64,000 bases of DNA. Source: Anaerolineaceae bacterium. GTDB taxonomy: Bacteria; Chloroflexota; Anaerolineae; Aggregatilineales; Phototrophicaceae. Position numbers and translations under genes: made by a program. The notes beneath the pieces are model-generated. The model saw nothing but the letters and a program-made list of their open reading frames with translations. It was not told the origin of the DNA and did not search any database. The first letter of the stretch is position 1, and each line of letters starts with the position of its first letter. Where the stretch lies: positions 1,178,001 through 1,242,000 of the forward strand of contig JACKCF010000001.1 of assembly GCA_020634165.1 (NCBI GenBank). Reading direction: 5' to 3'. This document shows, one piece after another, positions 17,187-24,973 of this stretch.

Positions 17187-18041
17187 ATGCAAACCACGCG
17201 CTGGACAAGTTACGATCTCATTTTTTTTGATTGTGACAGCACCTTATCCACCATCGAAGGCATCGACGAACTGGCCAAGCTCAAGGGCAAAGAAGGCCGT
17301 GTCGGCATCCTGACCGACAAGGCCATGAACGGCGACCTTGACCTGGCCGAAGTCTATGGCAAGCGCCTCAAGGCCATTCGCCCAACACGCGGCCAGCTTA
17401 AAGCGGTCGAAGAACGCTACTGGGAAACAGTGGTTGAAGATGCCGTTGAGGTGGTCGCTGCATTGCAGTTTATCGGCAAAAAAGTGTTCATCATCAGCGG
17501 TGGCCTGGTCGATGCCGTGCGTGGCTTCGGACGCCGCCTGGGCGTCGCGCCGGATCATATCCGTGCAGTGGAACTGGAATACAACCAGCTTTCTGGTGAA
17601 TGGTGGCGCTACCATGAGCCATCGACCCAGCATAAGCAAACCTACATGGAATACAAAGAAGGCCCATTGACGATTTCCAGCGGCAAGCCGGAGATTATCG
17701 CCGAACTGGCAGGCACCGATGCGGGACGCCGATTCATGATCGGCGATGGCTCCTCCGATCTGGCGACGCGCGCCGTTGTCGATCTTTTTGTGGGCTATGG
17801 TGGTGTCGTCGCCCGTGATAAAGTCAAATCTGGCTCTGAAGTGTTTATCGAGAGCCTGTCACTGGCACCTGTTCTGCCACTGGCAACCGGACCCACTGGC
17901 TATGAACGTGTCAAGGGCACACAGTATCAACCTCTGTTTGAAAAAGGCATCCAACTTGCCCTTAGCAGTGATGTTCTGTTCAATGACGCGCAAAAGCGCA
18001 GCATATTTATCAACGCATTTGAGGAAAAACCCGAAGTATGA
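17187..18041 (+). CDS. serB: HAD phosphatase, phosphoserine phosphatase-like
   Basis: 284 residues from the ATG at 17187, which has GGAG five bases upstream (an earlier ATG at 17151 lacks one). It has the HAD catalytic motif FFDCDSTLSTIEG with nucleophile Asp15 and acid/base Asp17, motif II VFIISGGL, and motif IV MIGDGSSDLATR. The DCDST form and the LAKLKG cap residues match SerB, which hydrolyses phosphoserine to serine. The last codons overlap the next HAD gene (ATGA). A dehydrogenase related to SerA follows, so a serine-type pathway is suggested, with the reservation noted for that gene. Confidence 0.8.
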   Translation: MQTTRWTSYDLIFFDCDSTLSTIEGIDELAKLKGKEGRVGILTDKAMNGDLDLAEVYGKRLKAIRPTRGQLKAVEERYWETVVEDAVEVVAALQFIGKKVFIISGGLVDAVRGFGRRLGVAPDHIRAVELEYNQLSGEWWRYHEPSTQHKQTYMEYKEGPLTISSGKPEIIAELAGTDAGRRFMIGDGSSDLATRAVVDLFVGYGGVVARDKVKSGSEVFIESLSLAPVLPLATGPTGYERVKGTQYQPLFEKGIQLALSSDVLFNDAQKRSIFINAFEEKPEV

Positions 18042-18694
18042 CCAATCAATTCACGGGCGTTATCTTTGACATGGATGGCACGCTGGTTGACAGCGAAATC
18101 ATCTGGCACATCGCAGAAGCGGAAATGTTCGCTGATCGTGGCATAGCCTATACCGATGCAATTCGTGAGCATATCATCGGCATGCGGCTCGACGAAATGT
18201 TCATCAAATTGACCGATATTGTCGGCCTGACAGAACCCGTTCATGACTTATCTATGGAACTGCAAGACCGCATGCTGGCCCTCATTCCAGCTAAGGTAAA
18301 GGCCAAACCTGGCGCCCAGGAAATCATCGAATATGTGGCTGGCCTGGGGATTCCCTATTGCATCGCCAGCAGTTCACCCCAGTCGATCATCGACGCGACC
18401 GTCGTCTCTCAGGGTTGGTCGGACCTGATCCCGCATACCTATTCCGCTGATGTCGTGGCCCTGGGCAAGCCTGCGCCCGATATCTACCTGTATGCCGCCG
18501 ACCAGCTCTCGGTTGATCCAGCCGGATGCCTCGCCCTGGAAGATAGCCCAGCAGGTAGTCGATCCGCTGTTGCTGCCGGAATGACCTGCTACGCAGTGCC
18601 CGATTCGCATAGTGATCCAGCTAAATTCCGTGAAATCACGCCGCACGTCTACCGCGACCTGTTCGCTGTTCTCGAAAAATTGCGCCAGAACTAA
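18038..18694 (+). CDS. HAD-family sugar-phosphate phosphatase/mutase-like
   Basis: 218 residues. It begins within the stop of the serB-like gene (ATGA overlap), so the two are translationally coupled. It has motif I VIFDMDGTLVDSE (Asp11, Asp13), motif II CIASSSPQS, motif III Lys in LGKPAPDIYL and motif IV LALEDSPAG. The four-helix cap and the motif set fit the beta-phosphoglucomutase/hexitol-phosphatase (YniC) subfamily. The substrate is unknown. Its place between the serB-like and SerA-like genes is unusual. Confidence 0.82.
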   Translation: MTNQFTGVIFDMDGTLVDSEIIWHIAEAEMFADRGIAYTDAIREHIIGMRLDEMFIKLTDIVGLTEPVHDLSMELQDRMLALIPAKVKAKPGAQEIIEYVAGLGIPYCIASSSPQSIIDATVVSQGWSDLIPHTYSADVVALGKPAPDIYLYAADQLSVDPAGCLALEDSPAGSRSAVAAGMTCYAVPDSHSDPAKFREITPHVYRDLFAVLEKLRQN

Positions 18695-18711
18695 TCTTGG
18701 ATAACCTGCCC

Positions 18712-20307
18712 ATGACTGAAGATCGCATCGTCCTCACCGCCACTGACCTGACGCGCGAAGCCATCGACCTGCTGGAAGCTGCCGAGGGCATTGTTGTGCG
18801 TTCGGTCGTTCCCAAAGTAGAGCAGGTCCGCGATAACATCGCCGAAGCGACTGCGCTCATCACCCGTGATGAAATTCGCCTCGATGCCGATATGCTGGAG
18901 CGCGCCAAAAAGCTCAAAGTGATTGCGCGCGTCTCGCCCAGCCTGACCAATGTCGATCTTGAAGTGGCCACAGCTAAGGGCATCCTGGTGATGAATACGC
19001 CTGGTGCCAGTGCTGTCGCCGCAGGGGAACATACCTTCGCCCTGATGCTGGCCCTCAGCCGCCGCCTGATGACCGTGCACAACAGCCTGCGCGAAGGCTA
19101 TTGGCTGCTGGAACGCAAGCGCCAGGTTGGGACGCAGCTATCTGGCAAGACGCTCGGTCTGATTGGCCTGGGGCGTGTCGGTAGGGTAGTCACCCAGCGC
19201 GCGCTGGCCTTCGGCATGAACATCTTGGCGTATGATCCCTACATCAGCGAAGACAACGCGCCCGACCGTGTGCAGCTTGTCGGCCTGTCAGAACTGCTCA
19301 GTCGCAGTGATTTTGTCAGTCTGCATGTGCCCTTTACTCATGAAACCAATCACATCATCAATGCCCAGACCATTGCCCAGATGAAACCTGGCGCGCGCCT
19401 GATTAACACCTCGGTTGGCAGTGCCATTGATGAAGCTGCCGTTATTGACGCCATGAAATCAGGTCACTTGGGCGGGGTCGCGCTTGATGTTTACAACGAG
19501 GAACCGCCATACAACAGCCCCTTGATCGGCATGGATGGCGTTGTTCATACGCCCCATATCGGCGATAACACAGTAGAAGCGACCCAAGACCTTAGCCTGA
19601 GCGTGGTCCGTCAGGTGCTTGATGCGCTCTTTGACCGCGACTATCGCAATGTGGTCAATATGCCGCTGCTCCCTGGTGCCGATTATGACCAGGTGCGGCC
19701 CTATGTCCATCTCGCTGAAAGTATCGGTAGGCTGCATCAGGCATTGGCGCGCGTACCTGTACGCCGCGTCGCTGTGGAAGTCGTTGGCGAAGAATTGGAT
19801 GGCCTCATCAAAGTCATGACGGTTGGCATCCTCAAAGGCTTGCTCCAGCCCATCCTTGGCGATGCGGTCAGCGCGGTCAACGCGCCTGTGCTGGCGACCG
19901 AACGCGGCTGGCAAATTACCCAGGTCAAGGGTGTCCAGAAGACCGACTATAGCAATGCCATTACCTGCCAGGTGACGCTCGAAGATGGCGAAACAATTAC
20001 AATCACCGGCACACTGCTGGACCGCATGAAGCCTTACATTGTCCAGATCAACGAGTACATCATGAATTTTGTACCGGAAGGCCATATGCTCATGATGGGC
20101 AGCTACGACAAACCTGGCGTCATTGGCCGCGTCGGTACGCTCATGGCGGAGCGCGGCGTTAACATTGCGAGCTGGCACACGGGCCGCGCGGAAAAAGGCG
20201 GTCAGACGCTTACCGTGCTCAACCTTGATGAACCTCTGGCAGATGCCATCTTCAAGGACATGGAACAGCTCGACTTCGTGCGCCATCTGCACCGCATCAA
20301 CCTCTGA
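18712..20307 (+). CDS. Divergent D-3-phosphoglycerate dehydrogenase-like protein
   Basis: 531 residues from the ATG at 18712 (TTG at 18697 also possible). Architecture is that of long PGDH: catalytic domain, Rossmann domain (GLIGLGRVGRVV), an intervening domain and a C-terminal ACT domain (GSYDKPGVIGRVGTLMAERG). The catalytic His (HTPHIG) and Glu (NEEPP) are present. The invariant Arg of the NxARG/NASRG motif is Val here (LINTSVGSAIDE; codon at 19414), and the substrate loop RSxTKV reads RDEIRL. Phosphoglycerate oxidation is therefore doubtful; it may act on another 2-hydroxyacid or be regulatory. It follows the two HAD genes directly. Confidence 0.75.
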   Translation: MTEDRIVLTATDLTREAIDLLEAAEGIVVRSVVPKVEQVRDNIAEATALITRDEIRLDADMLERAKKLKVIARVSPSLTNVDLEVATAKGILVMNTPGASAVAAGEHTFALMLALSRRLMTVHNSLREGYWLLERKRQVGTQLSGKTLGLIGLGRVGRVVTQRALAFGMNILAYDPYISEDNAPDRVQLVGLSELLSRSDFVSLHVPFTHETNHIINAQTIAQMKPGARLINTSVGSAIDEAAVIDAMKSGHLGGVALDVYNEEPPYNSPLIGMDGVVHTPHIGDNTVEATQDLSLSVVRQVLDALFDRDYRNVVNMPLLPGADYDQVRPYVHLAESIGRLHQALARVPVRRVAVEVVGEELDGLIKVMTVGILKGLLQPILGDAVSAVNAPVLATERGWQITQVKGVQKTDYSNAITCQVTLEDGETITITGTLLDRMKPYIVQINEYIMNFVPEGHMLMMGSYDKPGVIGRVGTLMAERGVNIASWHTGRAEKGGQTLTVLNLDEPLADAIFKDMEQLDFVRHLHRINL

Positions 20308-20384
20308 TTGACATTTGAAAAGTAATCATCCAACCAGATTCTGAATGTGTTGTGCCCATACGTGATCGTGGACATGGGTCTACC

Positions 20385-20406
20385 GTAGGGGCAACATGTT
20401 GCGCCC
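20385..20406. repeat. GTAGGG palindrome, copy 6 (arm deletion)
   Basis: GTAGGGGC followed by AACATGTT and GCGCCC. Compared with copy 1 the left arm lacks a GC pair, leaving an imperfect hairpin. It lies in the 297-base gap after the SerA-like gene, which otherwise holds no recognisable element. Confidence 0.75.
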
Positions 20407-20604
20407 GTTGTCACCCAAGTCGGCTGCTCTTTCACATGTTCGATATACGAGCAAACGCATTGTGTAGTGGCTTTTCTAAAGGGATTTGTACAGGCATTCA
20501 GTCCTGGGTGGACGAAATCGCTATTGTTATAAACGGCATTCTTGACGCACACTGTAAATGAGCGTGAATGCACCCTATAACAAATCCACATGGAGCAAGT
20601 GACC

Positions 20605-21162
20605 ATGAAATTACGTGTACTGCTCATGATCTTGATTGTAGCGCTGGCGGCCTGTACTGGCGGTGAGCCAACTGCGGAAGTCACTGCCGAGCCTGAAGCC
20701 GCGACTGAGGAGCCAGCAGTCGTCGCCCCAACTCAGGCTGTGATCGTGGTTACGCGCGATCCCAATAGCTCGCCTTTCGGCAGCGTACAGCAGAGCGAAG
20801 AAGCCACCGAGGACCCCTTCCCGGATGCACTCTTTGATAGCATCCGCATCATTCGTGTTGGGGGTGGTGAAGGTGTCGAGCAAATTGAACTGGATGTTCG
20901 CCAGGACGGGACTTACGTCCGTAACGGTGTACCAGGCGTCATCACGCCGGAAGAAGTCATCGAAATTGACGCTCAGCTTGATGAACTGCAATTCTTTGAA
21001 ATGACGGGCGATATGCTTGGCCCTGGCGGTGATGATCGCGCCTTTACCTATGGCATCACCGTAGAGCGTGCCGGAACCCGCCGTACAGTCCAGGCCGATG
21101 ATCGCTACATGCCGACGATTCTGAAAGAATTTGTCGCCCGCATCCTCATAATTGGCCTGTAG
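20605..21162 (+). CDS. Lipoprotein of unknown function
   Basis: 185 residues from the ATG at 20605, with GGAG nine bases upstream. A signal peptide ends in the lipobox ALAAC, so it should be lipid-anchored at Cys17 or nearby. An acidic, Thr/Glu-rich linker (TAEVTAEPEAATEE) leads to a globular domain of about 110 residues (IRIIRVGGGEGVEQIELDV, then ILKEFVARILIIGL). No family was recognised. A terminator hairpin follows. Confidence 0.75.
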   Translation: MKLRVLLMILIVALAACTGGEPTAEVTAEPEAATEEPAVVAPTQAVIVVTRDPNSSPFGSVQQSEEATEDPFPDALFDSIRIIRVGGGEGVEQIELDVRQDGTYVRNGVPGVITPEEVIEIDAQLDELQFFEMTGDMLGPGGDDRAFTYGITVERAGTRRTVQADDRYMPTILKEFVARILIIGL

Positions 21163-21198
21163 TAGAGTCACAGCTAGCTAACGTAAGCAGTTTTTCCG

Positions 21199-21222
21199 GG
21201 GCACGAGCAATCGTGCTCTTTT
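21199..21222 (+). terminator. Terminator after lipoprotein gene
   Basis: A short stem GGCACGA/TCGTGCT with a GCAA tetraloop followed by CTTTT, between the lipoprotein gene and the convergent HAD gene. Confidence 0.65.
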
Positions 21223-21940
21223 ACATTTCCAGCCAATCGACCAGCGCTTCTAGCGATTCCAGGCTGTTCTCGTGGGCTGATGTCTGTTTCCGTGCCAGAT
21301 GTATGGCTTTCATTCCACTGGCCTTTGCCGCCTGGATATGCCTCATATCATCATCCACGACGAGGCATGCTCCTGCTGCACTCTGGCAGCGCATGGCGAT
21401 CAGCCCGTAGCTGTTCGCATCCCGATCTAGCTGCGCCATCGTATCGACGCCGAAAACATGCTCGAAGTGTTGCCCAATGCCAGCGCTGTTGACCAGCGTC
21501 CATGCTTGTCTGGCGAATGTGTCGCCGTATATATGGCATTTCATGGTTAGCTGGCAGATTTTTTCCAGCATAGGCAGCACATCCGCGAACAGCACATCCT
21601 GCTGAACAACCGCCGATTCACTGGCAAGTAACGTCGCTACATTGTGGATTTCCTGCGGATCAGGTTCAGGGGTAGCCATCAGCCGGAATAGGGCACGTGT
21701 TGTACGGAATAGTCCCTCACGCAAATTTGCCATGCCCTCATCGCCGCTGAGGTGCAAATCGGCGAAATAGCTGTGCCAATCTGCCTGAATGTGAGCATAC
21801 GCCTGTGCCCATTCGCTGGCTTCATGCCCATAACGCGCAGCCATCAACTGGCCGACACCTGCCGCGATATATGGCCGCAGCCGAGTGCTATCGACCAGCG
21901 TGCCATGTAAATCGAATAGGATGTGCTTGATGGTGCTCAA
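21221..21940 (-). CDS. HAD-superfamily hydrolase with altered motif I
   Basis: 239 residues starting at TTG 21940. Motif I reads ILFDLHGTLVDS: the nucleophile Asp10 is kept but the usual second Asp (general acid/base) is His12. The motif IV region is CLVVDDDMRHIQAAK, as in the haloacid-dehalogenase/phosphatase group, with a helical cap in between. The DxHGT form occurs in some HAD proteins, so this is not proof of inactivity. The start lies only six bases after the stop of the upstream lipoprotein gene, so the two are probably co-translated. Confidence 0.8.
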   Translation of the reverse strand: MSTIKHILFDLHGTLVDSTRLRPYIAAGVGQLMAARYGHEASEWAQAYAHIQADWHSYFADLHLSGDEGMANLREGLFRTTRALFRLMATPEPDPQEIHNVATLLASESAVVQQDVLFADVLPMLEKICQLTMKCHIYGDTFARQAWTLVNSAGIGQHFEHVFGVDTMAQLDRDANSYGLIAMRCQSAAGACLVVDDDMRHIQAAKASGMKAIHLARKQTSAHENSLESLEALVDWLEM

Positions 21941-21946
21941 TGTCAG

Positions 21947-23173
21947 TTAGCAGGACTCGTCATCACAGGCAAAGGCTTGCACATTCACCAGATAGTTGAT
22001 CGCTTCGCCGCCCATTTCCGGCACTGCGATGTTGAACGACGCGCTCTCGCCTGCTTCCAGCACATCAATCTCTACATCAGCGAATCCGGCTGCGATGACG
22101 CGCCCGATGTCATCGAATACCGTGATCGTCGCACGTGGAGAACGCACAGGTTCGTCGCCCTCGTTATTGACCATGCCGATGATATACAGGGTGCCATTCG
22201 CGCTGTTCTCGACGGCATCTGTCCATGTCAGGGTCGGATTGCCAACCAGCGCGGCTTGATCTGTGGCCAGCGTCTCTGTGTCCATCTCACCAATCGCGAC
22301 CGAAAAACTTACAGCTTCAGCGGGCTGCCCCTGGCCAAAACGCAGGCTGAAAGGCGCATAGCCACCTGGCAGAATGCCATAGCCCATCACGTTGTCCTCG
22401 GCTTCGACAATGGCAGTGCCATCACCGCGCGTCAATATCGCCTTTACGGGCACATCATAAGCGGTGACGATATCGTGGTTGGTAACTTCGCCAGTGACGA
22501 AGAACACGCCTTCAGCCGTTGACCATGTATGCACATTGACGACTTCCAGGCCAGTTGCTGCCGCCAGCGCCAGCGTATTGAGCGTCGTCGGCTCCAGTTG
22601 AACCGTGTCTTCATTGCCTAGCAGCACCGTATTGACGATCTGCTGCAATCCCGCATTGCGGTTAGCCTCCACCGGAACGCGCACATTGGTCACGCCCAGC
22701 AGCGATCCGCGCCGCTCGATGAACGTATTGACCTGGATAGTCTCGCCAGTTGGTGTATGGTTCACGCCGACGATGCGCCACGCGCCGTCGCCCAACGCCT
22801 CGGCTGTGTGTTCTGTATAGCGTGATAAATCTGGTCGCACCTGGGTCTGGTACGTGATCCGCAGGTCATTCAGTTCATCAGCTTCAATTTCATGGCCAAT
22901 GTTGATGACCGCGATTGTAATCAGTGGGTCGCGACTGTCTGGTGGCGAAAACGATGCAGAAGCCAGATTGGTCAGGTTCTGCGTATAGGCTGACCAGTTC
23001 GGGGGCAAAACCAGGCTGAAAGCGCCGCTGGGGTGCTCATACTTCTGTGGATTCTCGTCAGGTGGCAGGGGCGTTGGCACATACACTACGGCGCCACCGC
23101 TGCATCCGACCAGCATCGTTAATAGGAATGCCCCCAGGAATAGGACAAGGCCGCTCTTGCGGATTTGTTTCAT
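21947..23173 (-). CDS. Lipoprotein with FxLYD-like beta-sandwich domains
   Basis: 408 residues from the ATG at 23173, which has GGAG five bases upstream; the open frame upstream (to 23311) is not coding. The signal peptide ends in MLVGC (lipobox). After a Pro-rich linker comes an N-terminal domain of about 150 residues starting KYEHPSGAFSLVLPPNWSAY, as in PsbP/DUF-type lipoproteins. Two beta-sandwich domains follow (VVNVHTWSTAEGVFFVTGEV and ENSANGTLYIIGMVNNEGDE) with the spacing of FxLYD domains. Probably a surface-anchored binding protein; no enzyme motif seen. Confidence 0.75.
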   Translation of the reverse strand: MKQIRKSGLVLFLGAFLLTMLVGCSGGAVVYVPTPLPPDENPQKYEHPSGAFSLVLPPNWSAYTQNLTNLASASFSPPDSRDPLITIAVINIGHEIEADELNDLRITYQTQVRPDLSRYTEHTAEALGDGAWRIVGVNHTPTGETIQVNTFIERRGSLLGVTNVRVPVEANRNAGLQQIVNTVLLGNEDTVQLEPTTLNTLALAAATGLEVVNVHTWSTAEGVFFVTGEVTNHDIVTAYDVPVKAILTRGDGTAIVEAEDNVMGYGILPGGYAPFSLRFGQGQPAEAVSFSVAIGEMDTETLATDQAALVGNPTLTWTDAVENSANGTLYIIGMVNNEGDEPVRSPRATITVFDDIGRVIAAGFADVEIDVLEAGESASFNIAVPEMGGEAINYLVNVQAFACDDESC

Positions 23174-23316
23174 ACTGGCTCCGCGCCCAATATCGCTTCT
23201 GGCTAATCTGTCCTGATTATAGCGGCTTTTGCCCAGGGTAGGGCATCCCGAAGCTGCCATTGTGGCATTACGGGGTCTGATGCTGCAAAAAACGAGTATT
23301 AGAATGTGCAAAGGTC

Positions 23317-23345
23317 TTGTTTTGAGAGGTCGCAGTCGGTATGCT
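23317..23345 (+). promoter_or_regulatory. Putative promoter of small CxxC protein gene
   Basis: TTGTTT (23317-23322) and TATGCT (23340-23345) separated by 17 bases, about 43 bases before the start at 23388. Confidence 0.45.
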
Positions 23346-23387
23346 CAATTCAACTGAACCTGATCGGCGTTTGAGTGGGGCCGCACA

Positions 23388-23747
23388 ATGTACACCAACA
23401 ATGACATTCTATTCCCGCATAGTGCCATCGCGGATTTGCGTGATGAACGCGGTCCGGCCTGGGCAGCGCTGATCGACGAGATACTGCAACTGCCGGAAAC
23501 CCACGAACGTACGCTGGCACTCATGCTGACCATGATTCGCCTGAATGGCTGCATGAGTTGTGAAACAGATAGCTTCCGGGCCATGCGGGGCTGCGACAAC
23601 TGCGCCATGCAAACCCTTAAGCGTTATAAGCCCAAAGACGAAAAACTGCTGCAACTCTATGAAAAAGCTCTGGCTGATGTCCGCAAATATGCCATTGAGC
23701 AAAGTGGCACCCCTCTGGCAGATTTGATTTTTCCCAAGTCAGAATAG
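23388..23747 (+). CDS. Small protein with two CxxC motifs
   Basis: 119 residues, soluble and highly charged. Four cysteines form two CxxC pairs, NGCMSC (Cys55, Cys58) and GCDNC (Cys69, Cys72), ten residues apart. That is a likely zinc or iron-sulfur site. The rest is helical (HERTLALMLTMIRLNG and KLLQLYEKALADVRKYA). The first helix has a faint likeness to carboxymuconolactone-decarboxylase/AhpD proteins, but this is not firm. No family was recognised. It stands alone with its own promoter. Confidence 0.65.
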   Translation: MYTNNDILFPHSAIADLRDERGPAWAALIDEILQLPETHERTLALMLTMIRLNGCMSCETDSFRAMRGCDNCAMQTLKRYKPKDEKLLQLYEKALADVRKYAIEQSGTPLADLIFPKSE

Positions 23748-23841
23748 GGTGCGACGATTCCCAATGCAGCAATCAGTACCAGCTTATGCTTAAGTTTCTT
23801 TCGTAAAAATCCGCCTCCGCAGTAGAAACTGAATTTCTCTC

Positions 23842-23869
23842 TCGACAGCCGCTTTGCCCGTGCTAAACT
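23842..23869 (+). promoter_or_regulatory. Putative promoter of the acyl-metabolism block
   Basis: TCGACA (23842-23847), 16-base spacer, TAAACT (23864-23869), about 64 bases before the KAS III-like gene, the first gene of a long plus-strand block. Confidence 0.45.
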
Positions 23870-23932
23870 GTCAGCAATTAGCCTAAAAACTGCTTCTTAA
23901 TCTGTTACTTTATTCACAGAACACTGGTTTTT

Positions 23933-24943
23933 ATGACAGAAACTTCCGTTGGCATTATTGGTATAGGGACCTACTTCCCGCCCACTGTGGAAGGTGCGGC
24001 TGACCTTGTCGAGCGCACCCAGATTCCCGCAGACATCCTTCATCAAAAGATGGGCATTCGCCAGCGCCATATCGCCGGAGAGGGCGATACGGTTAGTTAT
24101 ATGGCGACCGAAGCCGCTAAAAAGGCCATTGCCCAGGCTGGTATCGACCCCGCAGAAATCGACATGGTCATTTCGCATGGCAGCGAATACAAAGACCATG
24201 TCGTCTGGAACGCCGCAGGCAAAATTCAACAGGATGTTGGCGCGGTTAACGCCTTCGCTTTTGAAACGTACGCGCTCTGTGCGGGTGCACCGATTGCTAT
24301 CAACGTTGCCCGCAGCATGATGATCGCTGACCCCAGCCTGAAAACCGTGCTATTAGCTGCTGGCAGCCGCGAGAACGACCTCGTCAATCTGAGTAACCCC
24401 CGTGTGCGCTTTATGTATAACTTTGGCGCAGGCGGCGGAGCCATGATCCTGCGTCGGGGCCATGACAAAAACCTCGTCTTAGGCGCATCAGCCATCACTG
24501 ATGGCAGCCTGTCGGAAACAGTCATGTTGACCACTGACGATGATGCCCTCAATGGCGATCCGGTCAAAGGCGATTACTACGGCATGCTCGATGTTCGCAA
24601 TCTGGACTACATGAGTGAGCGCCTCGGCGAAACCTCAATGGAGAACTTCCTCAAGGTGATGCGCACTGCTGTCGAAAAGAGTGGCTATAAATTAGATGAT
24701 GTCGCTTTCCTGGGCATCACCCACATGAAGCGCTCGTTCTATAACGAATTGGTGGCTGCAATTGGCCTCACGCCGGAGCAGTCCGTTTATTTAGAAGATT
24801 ATGGCCATGTCCAGAGCGTCGATCAGGTGTTGACGCTGGAACTGGGCTTGGCACAGGGCAAAATCAAATCCGGCGATCTCGTCCTGCTGACGGGCGCGGG
24901 TACCGGCTACACCTGGAGCAGCATTGCTGTTCGTTGGGGGTAG
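23933..24943 (+). CDS. KAS III-like (FabH/HMG-CoA-synthase-like) condensing enzyme
   Basis: 336 residues with the thiolase fold. It has a likely nucleophile Cys116 in TYALCAGAP, His264 in ITHMKRSF where FabH has HQAN, and GHVQSVDQ (His292) where FabH has GNTS. The Asn of the usual Cys-His-Asn triad is thus replaced, which separates it from true FabH. Related enzymes join acyl thioesters (KAS III, OleA, HMG-CoA synthase). It is followed after 30 bases by an acyl-CoA ligase and then an alpha/beta hydrolase, an arrangement recalling OleA-OleC-OleB, though no OleD is adjacent. Probably condenses or transfers acyl groups; the product is unknown. Confidence 0.78.
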   Translation: MTETSVGIIGIGTYFPPTVEGAADLVERTQIPADILHQKMGIRQRHIAGEGDTVSYMATEAAKKAIAQAGIDPAEIDMVISHGSEYKDHVVWNAAGKIQQDVGAVNAFAFETYALCAGAPIAINVARSMMIADPSLKTVLLAAGSRENDLVNLSNPRVRFMYNFGAGGGAMILRRGHDKNLVLGASAITDGSLSETVMLTTDDDALNGDPVKGDYYGMLDVRNLDYMSERLGETSMENFLKVMRTAVEKSGYKLDDVAFLGITHMKRSFYNELVAAIGLTPEQSVYLEDYGHVQSVDQVLTLELGLAQGKIKSGDLVLLTGAGTGYTWSSIAVRWG

Positions 24944-24973
24944 CTAAAAACTTACTTTTTGCGAGGACTAAAG

